The notes: generated by a model not told the origin, from the sequence alone. DNA of 64,000 nucleotides from Sinonovacula constricta (GCA_007844125.1 CM017564.1:22569563-22633562); one strand, 5' to 3'; shown: positions 38,010 through 50,204, counted from the first letter of the stretch. Numbers and translations are program-made.

Positions 38010-38830
38010 GAGCAACGTGTCAATGTAACTTTTTTACCATTTCCATCGGACGGCTCTGGACAGTTTGAAGGTAACTGTATAGATGGATATTATGGCAGGA
38101 AATGGTTTACCGTAAGAAATGATATTACATGTGTTTAGACAACAGTATTATACATGTGTGTCTAGACGCCTTATACTTTAGCCGTGTAACAACAAAATAC
38201 TATGTTAGCATGGATACTTCTCCACAGATCCCCTGTATCATATTAATCAAGATGTTCCCCAAACTGTCAATTGGACACATCCTGCTGTACATTAGGTCAC
38301 GAAGATTATTATCTGTCGGGATCCAACAAGTGTGTTGAACGTACGAAACCGTGTCATTCATGGAATTCACAAAGAATATGTATATTTTGTAAAGTCGGTT
38401 TCTACCGTGATCAAAAGAGAGACAGTTATAGAAATATAGTAAACCATTCTGCCCTTCGTCTGTAAACGGTTTATGTCTCTATTGATGCAATTATCAAACT
38501 GTTGGATGTAGTATAGAAAATACCGTGTGTTAACAGAATTTAACGGCATCTGTTGGTCCAATAGGCAATGTCTACGACAAATGAATTAACGCTATGTATG
38601 GAATTGGTGTTATTCACAAAGCAATACTAAAGACGGTTGTAAAGGTCAATCGGGTCACTGGTTTAGATGTACGACAGTATATTATTGAGACAAGTGAGAT
38701 TTAGAACTGTAACTGCTCTGGAAACGAAACAACTGGTCAATGTCACATGTGTGAAAATGACTATTTAAGCGCTAATTATACGCTACCATGTCACAGAAAA
38801 TGTGTATGTATAAATGGTCTATGCATGTAT
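38010..38830 (+). pseudogene. decayed EGF-like / cysteine-rich repeat gene fragment
   Basis: Separate short stretches in different frames read as cysteine-rich EGF- or laminin-type modules. Near 38054 there is a GNCIDGYYGR motif. At 38271-38465 a CCTLGHEDYYLSG ... CHSWNSQRICIFCKVGFYRD segment follows. Near 38440 in another frame there is FCPSSVNGLCLY. At about 38709-38826 there is CNCSGNETTGQCHMCENDY and then CHRKCVCINGLC. Stops and frame changes separate them. The pattern (C-x-C, GYYG, CxxCxxGFYRD) resembles multiple-EGF-like or scavenger-receptor ectodomains, which would be secreted or membrane proteins. Without an intact frame or splice-supported exon chain it is called a pseudogene; divergent exons are the alternative. 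Confidence 0.5.
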
Positions 38831-39309
38831 ATTGTATTAACTGCATAACAATGAACTGACATGAAAGTAAGGATGTTTTTAAGGTTGTTTTTATTATTTT
38901 CAGGAGATGCACATTGAGCACCTGTTAGTACTACTATATATATGAAATATATCGTATATCATAACTTATATCAGTTAAAGTTATAAATGCAGCCAATAAG
39001 CGAATTAACAATTATGCATAATCACAACAATTGTATTGTCTAATACGTGTTTGTTGTTTAAGGACATTATCTTAAATACCACGACTGTCATAATGACCAT
39101 AACAATACATCAACAGAATGTCCTATCGGAGGCACATCAGTGTTTATCATCGTCAGAAAAAAATGTTGAACATAAAGGAAGTATACACCAATTAATTAAA
39201 TCATGAGGTAAAGATATGTATAGCGTAGACACATAGTAAGTATTAACTGCAGAGCAATGACAATTTAAATTACGAAACTTGCCTAAGACTTCTGAAAATT
39301 TTTAATTTA
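38831..39309. other. intergenic, nothing recognised
   Basis: AT-rich, between the EGF-like remnant and the Penelope-like remnant. No motif seen. Confidence 0.45.
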
Positions 39310-40130
39310 CCAAAAATGTTTATTCCTTATATTTTTTATACACTTCTTCACAATATTTAACAACGTGATTACCATCGGCTGTAAGGCAAGACGTACATAG
39401 TTTAGATCTGTGAGTGGTGGTGCTAGAGCTGGCATTAGCTATTAATCGTTACTTGTATGGTGTTTTGTGAAGCTTAGGAATCCAGGATAGCGAAGGAAGT
39501 TTTTCCTGCTTTGATTTTGTCTTGATATTGAAATTATGCAATATTTGTTTATCTTTGTCAATGACTGTCAGAAGGTCAATGTTGGTGCTAGTGTAAGAAC
39601 TGTTGGTGGATAACTCAGCACTCAGGACATTTTTTGTAATATAGTACACATAATCGTCAGACAAAAATGTGTTGTTTGAAGGTTTGTCTGCAGGTACAAA
39701 TTTACCGTGAATATTCTGAAAGGACTGTTTGAGGTGTTTTAAGTGGTGATAAATAATGTTTCTTAGTTAAACTAGAAAGAAGGGAGGGGTAGAGTTTAAC
39801 GTGACTTTTTATTATTTAAAAAAAGGCGTTCTTCCAAGTATTGAATGCTACTGTGTTTGTGTTTTCTCTCTTATACCAGCGATCGGCAAACAAATCAACT
39901 GCATAAGCTATTTCTGCCACAAAGGTCAAAACTTATTTCATCTGGCAGGTGATATTTCGGACTCTTGAGAGTAATTTTCTTAATTTATAGTCATTGATAA
40001 TGTTTAAATCCCCAGTAATGATATGGCCAGAAGGTTAATAACAGAAAGGTGAAATTGAACAGTTACAATATTCTTATGAAGGATCATTCAGGTTAAGGTC
40101 TGCTACAGTCTGGTTGTAATTAAAAATTAG
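39310..40130 (-). pseudogene. Penelope-like element reverse transcriptase remnant
   Basis: Read on the minus strand, from high to low coordinates, the motif order matches the N-terminal half of Penelope-type reverse transcriptases. FNYNQTVADLN-like sequence lies near 40120, then GHIITGDLNIINDYKLR near 40015. ADRWYKRENTNTVAFNTWK lies near 39880, then GKFVPADKPSNNTF near 39690. LPSLSWIPKLHKTPYK lies near 39495-39452, and after a stop IANASSSTTT and LCTSCLTADGNHVVKYCEE. At least four in-frame stops and one or more frame shifts disrupt it. The catalytic aspartate box and the GIY-YIG nuclease end are absent, so it is an old truncated copy. The longest clean open stretch is 39449-39664. Confidence 0.78.
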
Positions 40131-40949
40131 ACCTCTAATCTTTTTGTACTTATAATACACCATTGAGCTTCCTTTGTTTTATTGATGCTATTTTTGTCCC
40201 GAAAGGTACTATGTTAGTCGATAAAATCAATCCCTTTATCAATGCATTTAATTTTCATGAAATGGCGTTTGAGTTGCGAATGCAGTTATTAGTTTTATTA
40301 ATGACATTATGACAAAGAATAACATATAATCTACCAATTTTATACAGACCGCAACTTGTTAAGTATAGACTTTTTTTTATCATTCTATTCTATCAAAGTA
40401 GCTCAGTTGTGTTTAAGTTTTGTAAGAGGACTACGTCCTGCAACACGCACGGCATTTTTAAGTTATTTACTCTAAAGTGTTTTTTTTTTTGTTTTTGTTG
40501 TTTTGTTTTGTTTTTGCTTATCAAATTATTTTTATTATTTTGATTTTATTTTGCAAAAGGCTGTACAATATACATCCTGATCTGGCTTTTGAATGTTTAA
40601 ATTTAATGTTTCTGCTTGTAATATTTTGCATTCTTGGGTTAATATTATACACATACTTAGAACTTGTCTTATGACAAGAGTGTTTTTGTTCCTCATATTT
40701 ACTACATTGTAATAGGATCTCATTGTGATTGATGTCAGAGCAGTGGGAGAAGAGTTATCAAGGTGATCACTGTTTTGTTCATTATATCATATATGATACA
40801 ATTAAGATTTACTTGTCAAATCATCTTAAAAGTACATGTAACCTGCTTTATTTTGAATCAGATCTTATAATCTCAGATTTTAATTTGGGGGATTTTCTAC
40901 TGGAGCTAATTTCAGATGACTTGTCTGACGGAGAAGTTCATCTTTCTCC
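40131..40949. other. AT-rich stretch, nothing firmly recognised
   Basis: T-rich tract at about 40481-40550. The region next to 40131-40250 may hold further decayed Penelope-like sequence on the minus strand, but I could not frame it convincingly. Confidence 0.4.
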
Positions 40950-41222
40950 ACTACAAACTTGTCCGACCTGCATCATCAAAATGAACAACAAGAACCATGT
41001 AATATTGCGCGTGTCACAAGATCTCGAGCACTGCAACTAGTAACACAACATGAACCCGAGACTTCGCATGGTGCCGAAACTGACTCAGTCAAAAAAATGT
41101 TAATGATCTTCAAAACGTCCAGCCGCAAGCAGCAAAACATCTCAGATCTTACGAAGAAGTCGAAATCAACAAGATTGAAGGGGAAAAATTCTTCATCAAC
41201 TAAAAATAACACTTTGTTTTAA
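40950..41222 (+). other. possible 5' coding piece of the recombinase remnant
   Basis: An 87-codon open stretch begins in frame near 40959 and ends at TAA 41220-41222. It is polar, Ser/Lys/Gln-rich (RVTRSRALQLVTQHEPE, then KKSKSTRLKGKNSSS) and has no domain. It precedes the recombinase remnant by about 0.6 kb in the same orientation and could be its N-terminal exon. An overlapping frame (40729-41040) is also open, so the reading is uncertain. Confidence 0.25.
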
Positions 41223-41817
41223 GGTAACTAAAAATATGACTAGTTTATAGCTAGCTAAATTATACTGTACATGTATTAAATGTGTACATAAACATGAAAA
41301 GAAGGCTGAGGTATGAACGTGAAAAAAACTTACTTTGCTGGTGTTTATTTTTCAACATTCCATTAATGACTCTTTATTGAGCTGTATGATTTAATAAAAA
41401 ATAAATAAATAAATAACATGTGTAATTGCTACTTTTAAAGGAAGTAGCCAAAACTGTGCTATAGAAATGCATTTAATCCTTATTCATGTAACTAGTATCT
41501 TCAATTTGTCACACAAAATATGTCAGTACAATAGCAATAATGTACATGTTTTTCTAAAATGAAGTTTTATGCACAGTAGATCTAGTTCTACAAGAAGAAC
41601 TATATTTTTTGAAAATACTTTAATAGCTCTATAAATCACAAGTAAAACAAGCAAAAATGTGTAAAATAAAAAAAAAGTTAAAAATTTAACCGTACAATGT
41701 GAAATTGTAAAACCTGTACCTGCGATATGTCTTTACCATGCAAAGTAAATCTTAAATATACATGATCGTAAATAATGCTTATCCTGTTATAAATTGTACC
41801 TTTTTCAGATTGACACA

Positions 41818-42775
41818 AGGAGACATATGACCAGCAAACTCTCAAATTCGAAGTAGACAGCAAGGAGGAGCTGGCGCAGAAGCTGAGGCAATTTTACTGC
41901 GAGGCTAAACCTGCAGAGCATCGGAACAAAGCAATGCCACAACATCAAGTCAATGATTATCACAGAAAAACCATGACAAATATTAGAAGTGCCATCAATA
42001 GGCATATGAAAGATCTGGACAGTAGTATCGATATTGTGCGCGGTGTTGATTTCACCAAAGCAAACAGAACTTTTGAAGGATGTCTAAAATCAAGAACCGA
42101 AATGGGTTCATCTGGGCCAACCAAGCACAAAGAATTGTTTTTCAGTTGCGGATCTACAGAAAGTGTCTTAATACCTGAAACGATATGATACATGTCCAAT
42201 TATCTTGAGACAGGCAGCATGGTACATTATAGCTGTTCACTTTGTCACCAGAGGAATCGAGTTTCTGTATCAACTAAGAGAAAACAGCTTTGAGTTCAAT
42301 ACAAAATCTAGTGGTGATGAGTATGTCACCTTTAACCAGGAAAAGACCAAGGAGGCATTAAACAGAAAAGTACTCTAAATGAAAAAGGGTCTTTGCAACT
42401 GGGGGCACGCTTTGTCCAGTAAATGTACTGAAATGTTTCATAAGCAAGCAACACCAAGATGCAACTATGATGTTCAATAAATACGATGAGAAGGCCCTGG
42501 TCGATCCTAATACAGCAGAAATGTGGTATGATGCAAAGGCAATTGCCAAACGCACAATTGAAACATTCATGAGGGACATAAGTACAGCTGATTGCTTGAG
42601 CCAGAGCTACACAGCCCACTGTCTGCGAGCAACAGCAATTACCGCCATGAACGATGCTGGAATAGAAGTGCGCCATATCATGTTTTGGGTTGGACATAGA
42701 CAAGAGGGCTCAATACGCTCTTACAGTCGTGGTCCCACCACAAAACAGAAGAAATGGATAAGCAAAAAATGCTGA
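41818..42775 (+). pseudogene. Crypton/DUF3504-type tyrosine recombinase remnant
   Basis: Three consecutive segments in three frames give one colinear recombinase. Segment 1 (to TGA 42186) has VDSKEELAQKLRQFYCEAK and then RKTMTNIRSAINRHMKDLD, the N-terminal DNA-binding part. Segment 2 (42181 to TAA 42376-42378) has WYIIAVHFVTRGIEFLYQLR with the first catalytic-type Arg. Segment 3 (about 42395-42775) has ATGGTLCPVNVLKCF and then HCLRATAIT (42617), VGH (42692) and SYSR with the Tyr codon at 42722. The HxxR...GH...Y set is what is expected of tyrosine recombinases. This variant is shared by Crypton transposons and Crypton-derived ZMYM/QRICH/KCTD1-type genes. As written it cannot encode one protein; the shifts are about +1 at each step. 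Confidence 0.8.
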
Positions 42776-43734
42776 TTTTAAATGCTGTACTATCAACGTT
42801 CAAAACGTACTACTTGTTTTCGCGGAACTAGGTTGTGAAGCGGTCAAGGGAAGTTATAGCTGTTCTCGCCTTTGATAAAGCTGGACGTGGTGCTTTCGCT
42901 AGAGCACTTTAGGATTTGCCAGGTCTCTCGTGTGTGTTCATATTGCATAAATCGTACCAAAATAAGAGTCAGTCTTTACCTAAGACCTTTTTGTAATATA
43001 AAAGAGGAAAGGGTAAAACTATGAATTTTATTAAGCCAAGATTTGTGTTTCTCACACTTATAGTATAAACATAACTATGTAGAAAATGTGATAGAACTTG
43101 TATGCCTTTTGATAATTAGATGTTTGAACACTTGTATGTCTGTACCTTACATGTTGTGAATGGAAAGAAATGATTAAAGATGATAGGCAGTACTTTATTA
43201 TAAAATGAAAAAGTAAACACTATTTAGGATGTGAAATTCACGAGCATTTTAAAACACACTTTATATGGACTAAAACATACCAAATTAAAACCATTTAACA
43301 AACTCATATTAAATACTTACCTGAAATTATGTATCTTAAACAAAAGCCCACTTTCGAAACTTTGGTCAGACTATCTTTTAAGTCAAGATTGGGCAATGTG
43401 ACGGGTTTTTTACAATCAAACCTGCATTGGCCATACATGGAAACAACTTCAATAAGGGAGGATACGCTGCTCCCTTCTAGTTTACATTTTGTTAATGATA
43501 TGCATATATCGTTCTTAATAAAGGTAATTATAAATCTATTAATTATTTTTATATATTACATAAACTTTGCACACGAATAACAGTTCAGTTTGCTTCCGAT
43601 AAAACTATATGTAAAATAATAACTAATTCCCCAGCTCCTGATCAGCTTCGGATCAGAGGGGCACGAAAAGGGCATCGGAAGGTGAAGTACAAATTGGGTA
43701 TGCATTTCCACTCCCTGATTCTTACTAACAAACG
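42776..43734. other. intergenic; hairpin motif
   Basis: CTGATC-AGCTTCG-GATCAG at about 43637 has a near copy at 28310. The remainder is AT-rich with no gene seen; the 83-codon open frame at 43329 has no motif. Confidence 0.45.
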
Positions 43735-46708
43735 CATCTGTTAATCCAATATAGAGTATCTACTACAACATTAACTTACAAAATATCGGATCAATCCTTA
43801 AAAAAGATTTCATCTTTTAATCTTATAATGTGTATTCACTACACCATTAACATCCAAATTGAGGATACTTTAATAAGCTTTCCGGTTTTAATCTGAAAAA
43901 TGGTATTTGCTACAAAATTAATATTTCAAACTGTTGGATACCAACTTTAATAGACGTTCATGTTTTAAACAGATGTAAAGTATCTTATACAACATAAACC
44001 CACACACTGTCGGATACCAACTTTAATAGACGTTCATGTTTTAAACAGATGTAAAGTATATTATACAACATAAACCCACACACTGTCGGATACCACCTTT
44101 AATAGACGTTCATGTTTTAAACAGATGCAAAGTATCTTATTCAACATAAACCCACATGCTGTCGAATACCACCTTTAATAGACGTTCATGTTTTAAACAG
44201 ATGTAAAGTATCTTATACAACATAAACCCACACACTGTCGGATACCAACTTTAATAGACGTTCATGTTTTAAACAGATGTAACGTATCTTATACAACATA
44301 AACCCACACGCTGTCGGATACCACCTTTGATAGACGTTTATGGTTTAAACAGATGTAACGTATCTTATACAACATAAACCCACACGCTGTCGGTACCACC
44401 TTTAATAGACGTTCATGTTTTAAACAGATGTAAAGTATTTTATACAACATAAACCCACACGCTGTCGGATACCACCTTTAATAGGCGTTCATGTTTTAAA
44501 CAGATGTAAAGTATCTTATACAACATAAACCCACACGCTGTCGGATACCATCTTTAATAGACGTTCATGTTTTAAACAGATGTAAAGTATCTTATACAAC
44601 ATAAACCCACAAGCTGTCGGATACCACCTTTAATAGACGTTCATGTTTTAAACAGATGTAAAGTACCTTATACAACATAAACCCACACGCTGTCGGATAC
44701 CAACTTTAATAGGCGTTCATGTTTTAAACAGATGTAAAGTATCTTATACAACATAAACCCACACACTGTCGGGTACCACCTTTAATAGGCGTTCATGTTT
44801 TAAACAGATGTAAAGTATCTTATACAACATAAACCCACACACTGTCGGATATCACCTTTAATAGGCGTTCATGTTTTAAACAGATGTAAAGTATCTTATT
44901 CAACATAAACCCACACGCTGTCGGATACCACCTTTAATAGACGTTCATGTTTTAAACAGATGTAAAGTATCTTATACAACATGAACCCATACACTGTCGG
45001 ATATCACCTTTAATAGGCGTTCATGTTTTAAACAGATGTAATGTATGTTATACAACATAAACCTACACGTTGTCGGATACCACCTTTAATAGACGTTCAT
45101 GTTTTAAACAGATGTAAAGTATCTTATACAACATAAACCCACACGCTGTCGGATACCACCTTTAATAGACGTTCATGTTTTAAACAGATGTAAAGTATCT
45201 TATACAACATAAACCAACACGCTGTCGGATACCACCTTTAATAGACGTTCATGTTTTAAACAGATGTAAAGTATCTTATACAACATAAACCCACACGCTG
45301 TCGGATACCACCTTTAATAGACGTTCATGTTTTAAACAGATGTAATGTATCTTATACAACATAAACCCATACACTGTCGGATATCACCTTTAATAGACGT
45401 TCATGTTTTAAACAGATGTTAAGTATCTTATACAACATAAACCCACACGCTGTCGGATACCACCTTTAATAGACGTTCATGTTTTAAACAGATGTAAAGT
45501 ATCTTATACAACATAAACCCACACGCTGTCGGATACCACCTTTAATAGGCGTTCATGTTTTAAACAGATGTAAAGTATCTTATACAACATAAACCCACAC
45601 GCTGTCGGATACCACCTTTAATAGACGTTCATGTTTTAAACAGATGTAAAGTATATTATACAACATAAACCCACACGCTGTCGGATACCACCTTTAATAG
45701 ACGTTCATGTTTTAAACAGATGTAAAGTACCTTATACAACTTTAATAGGCGTTCATGTTTTAAACAGATGTAAAGTATCTTATACAACATAAACCCACAC
45801 ACTGTCGGATACCACCTTTAATAGACGTTCATGTTTTAAACAGATGTAAAGTATCTTATACAACATAAACCCACACGCTGTCGGATACCACCTTTAATAG
45901 ACGTTCATGTTTTAAACAGATGTAAAGTACCTTATACAACTTTAATAGGCGTTCATGTTTTAAACAGATGTAAAGTATCTTATACAACATAAACCCACAC
46001 ACTGTCGGATACCACCTTTAATAGACGTTCATGTTTTAAACAGATGTAAAGTATCTTATACAACATAAACCCACACGCTGTCGGATACCACCTTTAATAG
46101 ACGTTCATGTTTTAAACAGATGTAAAGTATCTTATACAACATAAACCTACACGCTGTCGGATACCACCTTTAATAGACGTTCATGTTTTAAACAGATGTA
46201 AAGTATCTTATGCAACATAAACCCACACGCTGTCGGATACCACCTTTAATAGACGTTCATGTTTTAAACAGATGTAAAGTATCTTATACAACATAAACCC
46301 ACACGCTGTCGGATACCACCTTCAATAGACGTTCATGTTTTAAACAGATGTAAAGTATCTTATACAACATAAACCCACACGCTGTCGGATACCACCTTTA
46401 ATAGACGTTCATGTTTTAAACAGATGTAAAGTATCTTATACAACATAAACCCACACACTGTCGGATACCACCTTTAATAGACGTTCATGTTTTAAACAGA
46501 TGTAAAGTATCTTATACAACATAAAGCCGCACGCTGTCGGATACCACCTTTAATAGACGTTCATGTTTTAAACAGATGTAAAGTATCTTATACAACATAA
46601 AGCCACACGCTGTCGGATACCACCTTTAATAGGCGTTCATGTTGTAAACAGATGTAAAGTATCTTATCCAACATAAACCCACACACTGTCGGATACCACC
46701 TTTAATAC
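43735..46708. repeat. 76-bp minisatellite array, about 37 good and 3 decayed copies
   Basis: The unit reads TTTTAAACAGATGTAAAGTA, TCTTATACAACATAAACCCA, CACGCTGTCGGATACCACCT, TTAATAGACGTTCATG (76 bp). Copies from about 43920 on are highly alike. The leftmost three (43735-43920) are strongly decayed but keep the spacing. Two shortened 48-bp units (near 45721 and 45921) lack the middle part, joining TACAAC to TTTAATAGG. Confidence 0.95.
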
Positions 46709-47609
46709 CTTTCGTGGTATTGATTATTTTGATGTCAGCAAGCTCAGGTTTATCAATTAATTGTTGACAATAAGCCATTATGAGACATTTTCCCTCCACT
46801 GAGATAAGGTTATTATGACCATGCAATAAACCCGTTGTCTGTTTACTTAACGTGTGACGAGATTCGAGTAGTAATGTTATAATCAATGTAACAGTGCACA
46901 TCTATATTCATCAATCCTAAAGGTCTTAAATACTTCAAGGTGTTTAATTAGTACATGAGTTAATAAATCAACTTCATAAGGAATGATCATTAAAGTCGTC
47001 TATATGCTACAACGATGTACAAAATAATTTCTAAATGATACGTATATGGTGTTCTTGGGTATTTGTTGAATACCTATAAATGTAAGAATTAATATTTCAA
47101 AGATTTATTATTTAATCCTTCCAGTATAGAAGTATGTCTTCATGGAAGTTAAGAAATAGAAAGAATATATTAAACATTAAATATTTAATAGGATAGACAC
47201 ACACTGAATATGCTTAATACTGATGTAAATTATGATATGACAAAACGTACGATTTAGTGAAATTAGGATGAATGGAATGTACACAGCTGTATCTACACAA
47301 CATTTTGAGAGCCGTTTATAATCAGGTCAATTATTATGACGTTATATTTGGGCTATGTTTCACCTGCTGCGAGGGTATTTTGTGAGCGTCACATAAAGTC
47401 TCTAGCAATATTCTGCATGAATAGCGCATATATCGACCTTTGCAAATCGGATGGTAAGAAAAAAATGACAACATTTAAATAATTGCAGGTTCATTGCAAT
47501 AAAGTACATGTTGATTGAAAAAAAAAAGATTATCCTGGCATCTGTTATTAAATTTATACAATTAATGCAATAGATACGATATTTGTTTAAGTATCTTGAT
47601 TTTATGATT
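46709..47609. other. AT-rich intergenic, nothing recognised
   Basis: A minus-strand frame at 46626-46901 runs out of the array and has no recognisable domain. Confidence 0.5.
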
Positions 47610-47828
47610 GAAAAGGTCACAGATATTTAAATTTTATCTTCGAGTAGACAAAGGCAAACAAGGTAAATGCAAATGTGACAAAAACACAGAGACGAGACGT
47701 AACACACATAAAGAAAAAACATCAGTTACCGCCTGGAACGGTCAATTGGCAAAAGGGCCAACTGGGGTGCTTAAACCTGGTTTGTGGAGCGCTCCAACCT
47801 CGCACTTCCTGAAGGTTTTTCTAACTAG
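47610..47828 (-). mobile_element. dispersed repeat family B, truncated copy
   Basis: Matches 27415-27640 closely in the same orientation: CACAGATATT, AAATGTGACAAAAACACAGA, GACGAGACGTAACACACA, AGTTACCGCC, AAAAGGGCCAACTGGGGTGC, TTAAACCTGGTTTGTGGAGC, CTCGCACTTCCTGAAGGTTT. It stops at the TTTTTCTA that follows. Confidence 0.82.
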
Positions 47829-49027
47829 CAATATCAAGTCAAGCTAAGCAATTATCATGTTGTAAATTTATTACATGAATAGTATATACGGTAATATTAC
47901 CTCTAATTATTATGTGTGCCATCTGGTATGAGGTTTACTTATACTCAAAGGCCGTATGTTTTTGTTTTTTTTCTCAGATCGTTCTCTAGACAAAGGACAT
48001 AAAGCTTATAACCGATCATGATCAAATTGAGCCGCACATTTTCTTACTTGAATATTAATAATATGTTTTTATATTTATATAATTAAAATATATGTTTATT
48101 AGAAAACACACTAAACTAACAGTTTGATGTTTTAGTGTAAAGAATGTCTAACTTGAATACTTTGTACAGAACATTAAAACAACTTGCTGAGCTATTAAAA
48201 GTCAATCTGGAGTACTTGTACAAACCATCGTAGCAAATTGTTTTCATAAAACTTAGTTCTTTACTGTACAAGTTTAAATTGTTTATTTGTTGGGGTTTTT
48301 TTTCAATTTAATTTCATGTAATTTCGAAAGAAACTGCTAATACAATTCAATATGGTATAGTTAGAAACAAATGCCAAGTGTTGAACTCAATTTTGTAATA
48401 ATCATTATTTTAATTGCATCACTTGGACATGATACATTTAAATTGTCTATGTCTTCTTTCACAGGTAAGGGATAACACTTGATTTACATTAACCGTCTGC
48501 GTTTAAGAAGGATTATCTTACGGAGCGAAGGCAACTGCGAAATTACCAATGGATAACAAAATTCCGTGAAAAATCCATAGAGGTGAATAAGGCAAGGTAA
48601 CATGATTTTAGACGTTTGGGCAATTATTTTTGTAAAACGCTTCAAAATTAGTTATTTAAAATATTGTTTCTTTCGATTGAATATAGTCTTATGGCATCAA
48701 ATCTAATATTATTGAATGAGAATCTAATACGCTTATTAGGTATAAGTTCTGACTCCGCCTATTTCTATATCAGATTATTCAAACATACAGAGTTACCTGA
48801 AGGACGACTAAAGGTGTTTAGCCTTTAATCAGATCAGGATGTAATGTGACTTATAGACATCTCCACTTTACAACAAATCTCCACATACCTAATATTTGTA
48901 TCACTAGGTGAACATACAAGACAATGTATTAATGATCCAGTTAGTTCTGTCGATAAAACACGTGTCTTTACAGCTGATTATTCTCGGATTGACTTTAGAC
49001 GTTTCCATTCTTTGGTACCTACCTTGT
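47829..49027. other. AT-rich intergenic, nothing recognised
   Basis: No coding segment or repeat recognised. Confidence 0.5.
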
Positions 49028-50125
49028 TGTCGTAAAGCTGCTTGTAGAGCGATAGTTACATGCATGAAGAGTGTTTGTTACATGTTTCTAGAATGTCTGT
49101 TACATGCATGTAGAGTGTTTGTTACATGTTTCTAGAATGTTTGTTACATGGATGTAGAGTGTTTGTTACATGTTTCTAGAATGTTTGTTACATGCATGAA
49201 GGGTGTTTGTTACATGTTTCTAGAATGTTTGTTACATGCATGAAGGGTGTTTGTTACATGTTTCTAGAATGTTTGTTACATGCATGAAGGGTGTTTGTTA
49301 CATGTTTCTAGAATGTTTGTTACATGCATGAAGGGTGTTTGTTACATGTTTCTAGAATGTTTGTTACATGCTTCTAGAATGAATGTTTGTTACATACATG
49401 TAGAGTGCTTGTTAATATGAGAAGAGTGATTGTTCCGTGTTTGTAGAGTGTGTGTAACATGCTTGTAGAGTACATGGTACATGCGTGTAGAGTGTTTGTT
49501 ACATGTTGTAGAGTACATGTTACATGATTGTAGAGTACCTGTTATATGCTTGTATAGTGTTTACATGCTTGTGGATTGCTTGTTACATGTTGTAGAGAAC
49601 ATGTTACTTGATTGTAGAATACCTGTTACATGCTTGTAGAAAGCTTGTTAGATGTTTGTATAGAATTTACATACTTGTGGAGTGCTTGTTACATGTTGTA
49701 GAGAACATGTTGCATGATTGTAGAGTACCTGTTACATGCTTGTAGAAAGCTTGTTAGATGTTTGTATAGAATTTACATACTTGTGGAGTGCTTGTTACAT
49801 GTTGTAGAGTACAAATTACATTATTGTAGAGTACCTGTTACATGATTGTAGAGTGTCTGTACATGCTTGTACAGTGTTTACATGCTTGTAGAGAACATGT
49901 TACATATGCGTATATACTGTTTACATGCTTGAGGAGTGATTAGTGCATTTTTGAAGAGTGACTGTTAAATGATTGCAGTGTGATTGCTACAGGCTTGTTG
50001 AGTGCTTGTTAGGGTGCTTTTTACATGTTTTAATAGTGCTTACATGCTTGTAGAGTGTTTGCTAAATGTTCGTATAGCGCTTACATGCTTGAAGAGTGTT
50101 TGTTACATGTTTGTAGGGTGGGGTA
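49028..50125. repeat. 22-bp minisatellite array, about 50 copies, partly dimeric
   Basis: The base unit is near GTTTGTTACATGCTTGTAGA plus GT. From 49056 to about 49380 it is a regular alternation of a TTTCTAGAAT type and a GCATGAAGGGT type, giving a period of about 43-45 bp. Further right the units vary in length and sequence. Cys/Met-rich open frames across it are artefacts. Confidence 0.88.
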
Positions 50126-50204
50126 GATGTGCGGGTTGTCCAGGAAGCTGTTGTTTTACGTTGTATTTTGTTAATTTCTTTCAATTGATTGGATGTTTTG
50201 AAAA

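Noticed and set aside
40729..41040. 103-codon acidic open frame as a separate gene
   Set aside because: It overlaps another open frame and has no domain. At most it is part of the decayed recombinase locus.
43735..46708. CRISPR-like regular repeats (also the 39-, 40- and 56-bp arrays)
   Set aside because: Units are contiguous with no unique spacers, and the genome context is animal (introns, TRIM-like genes).
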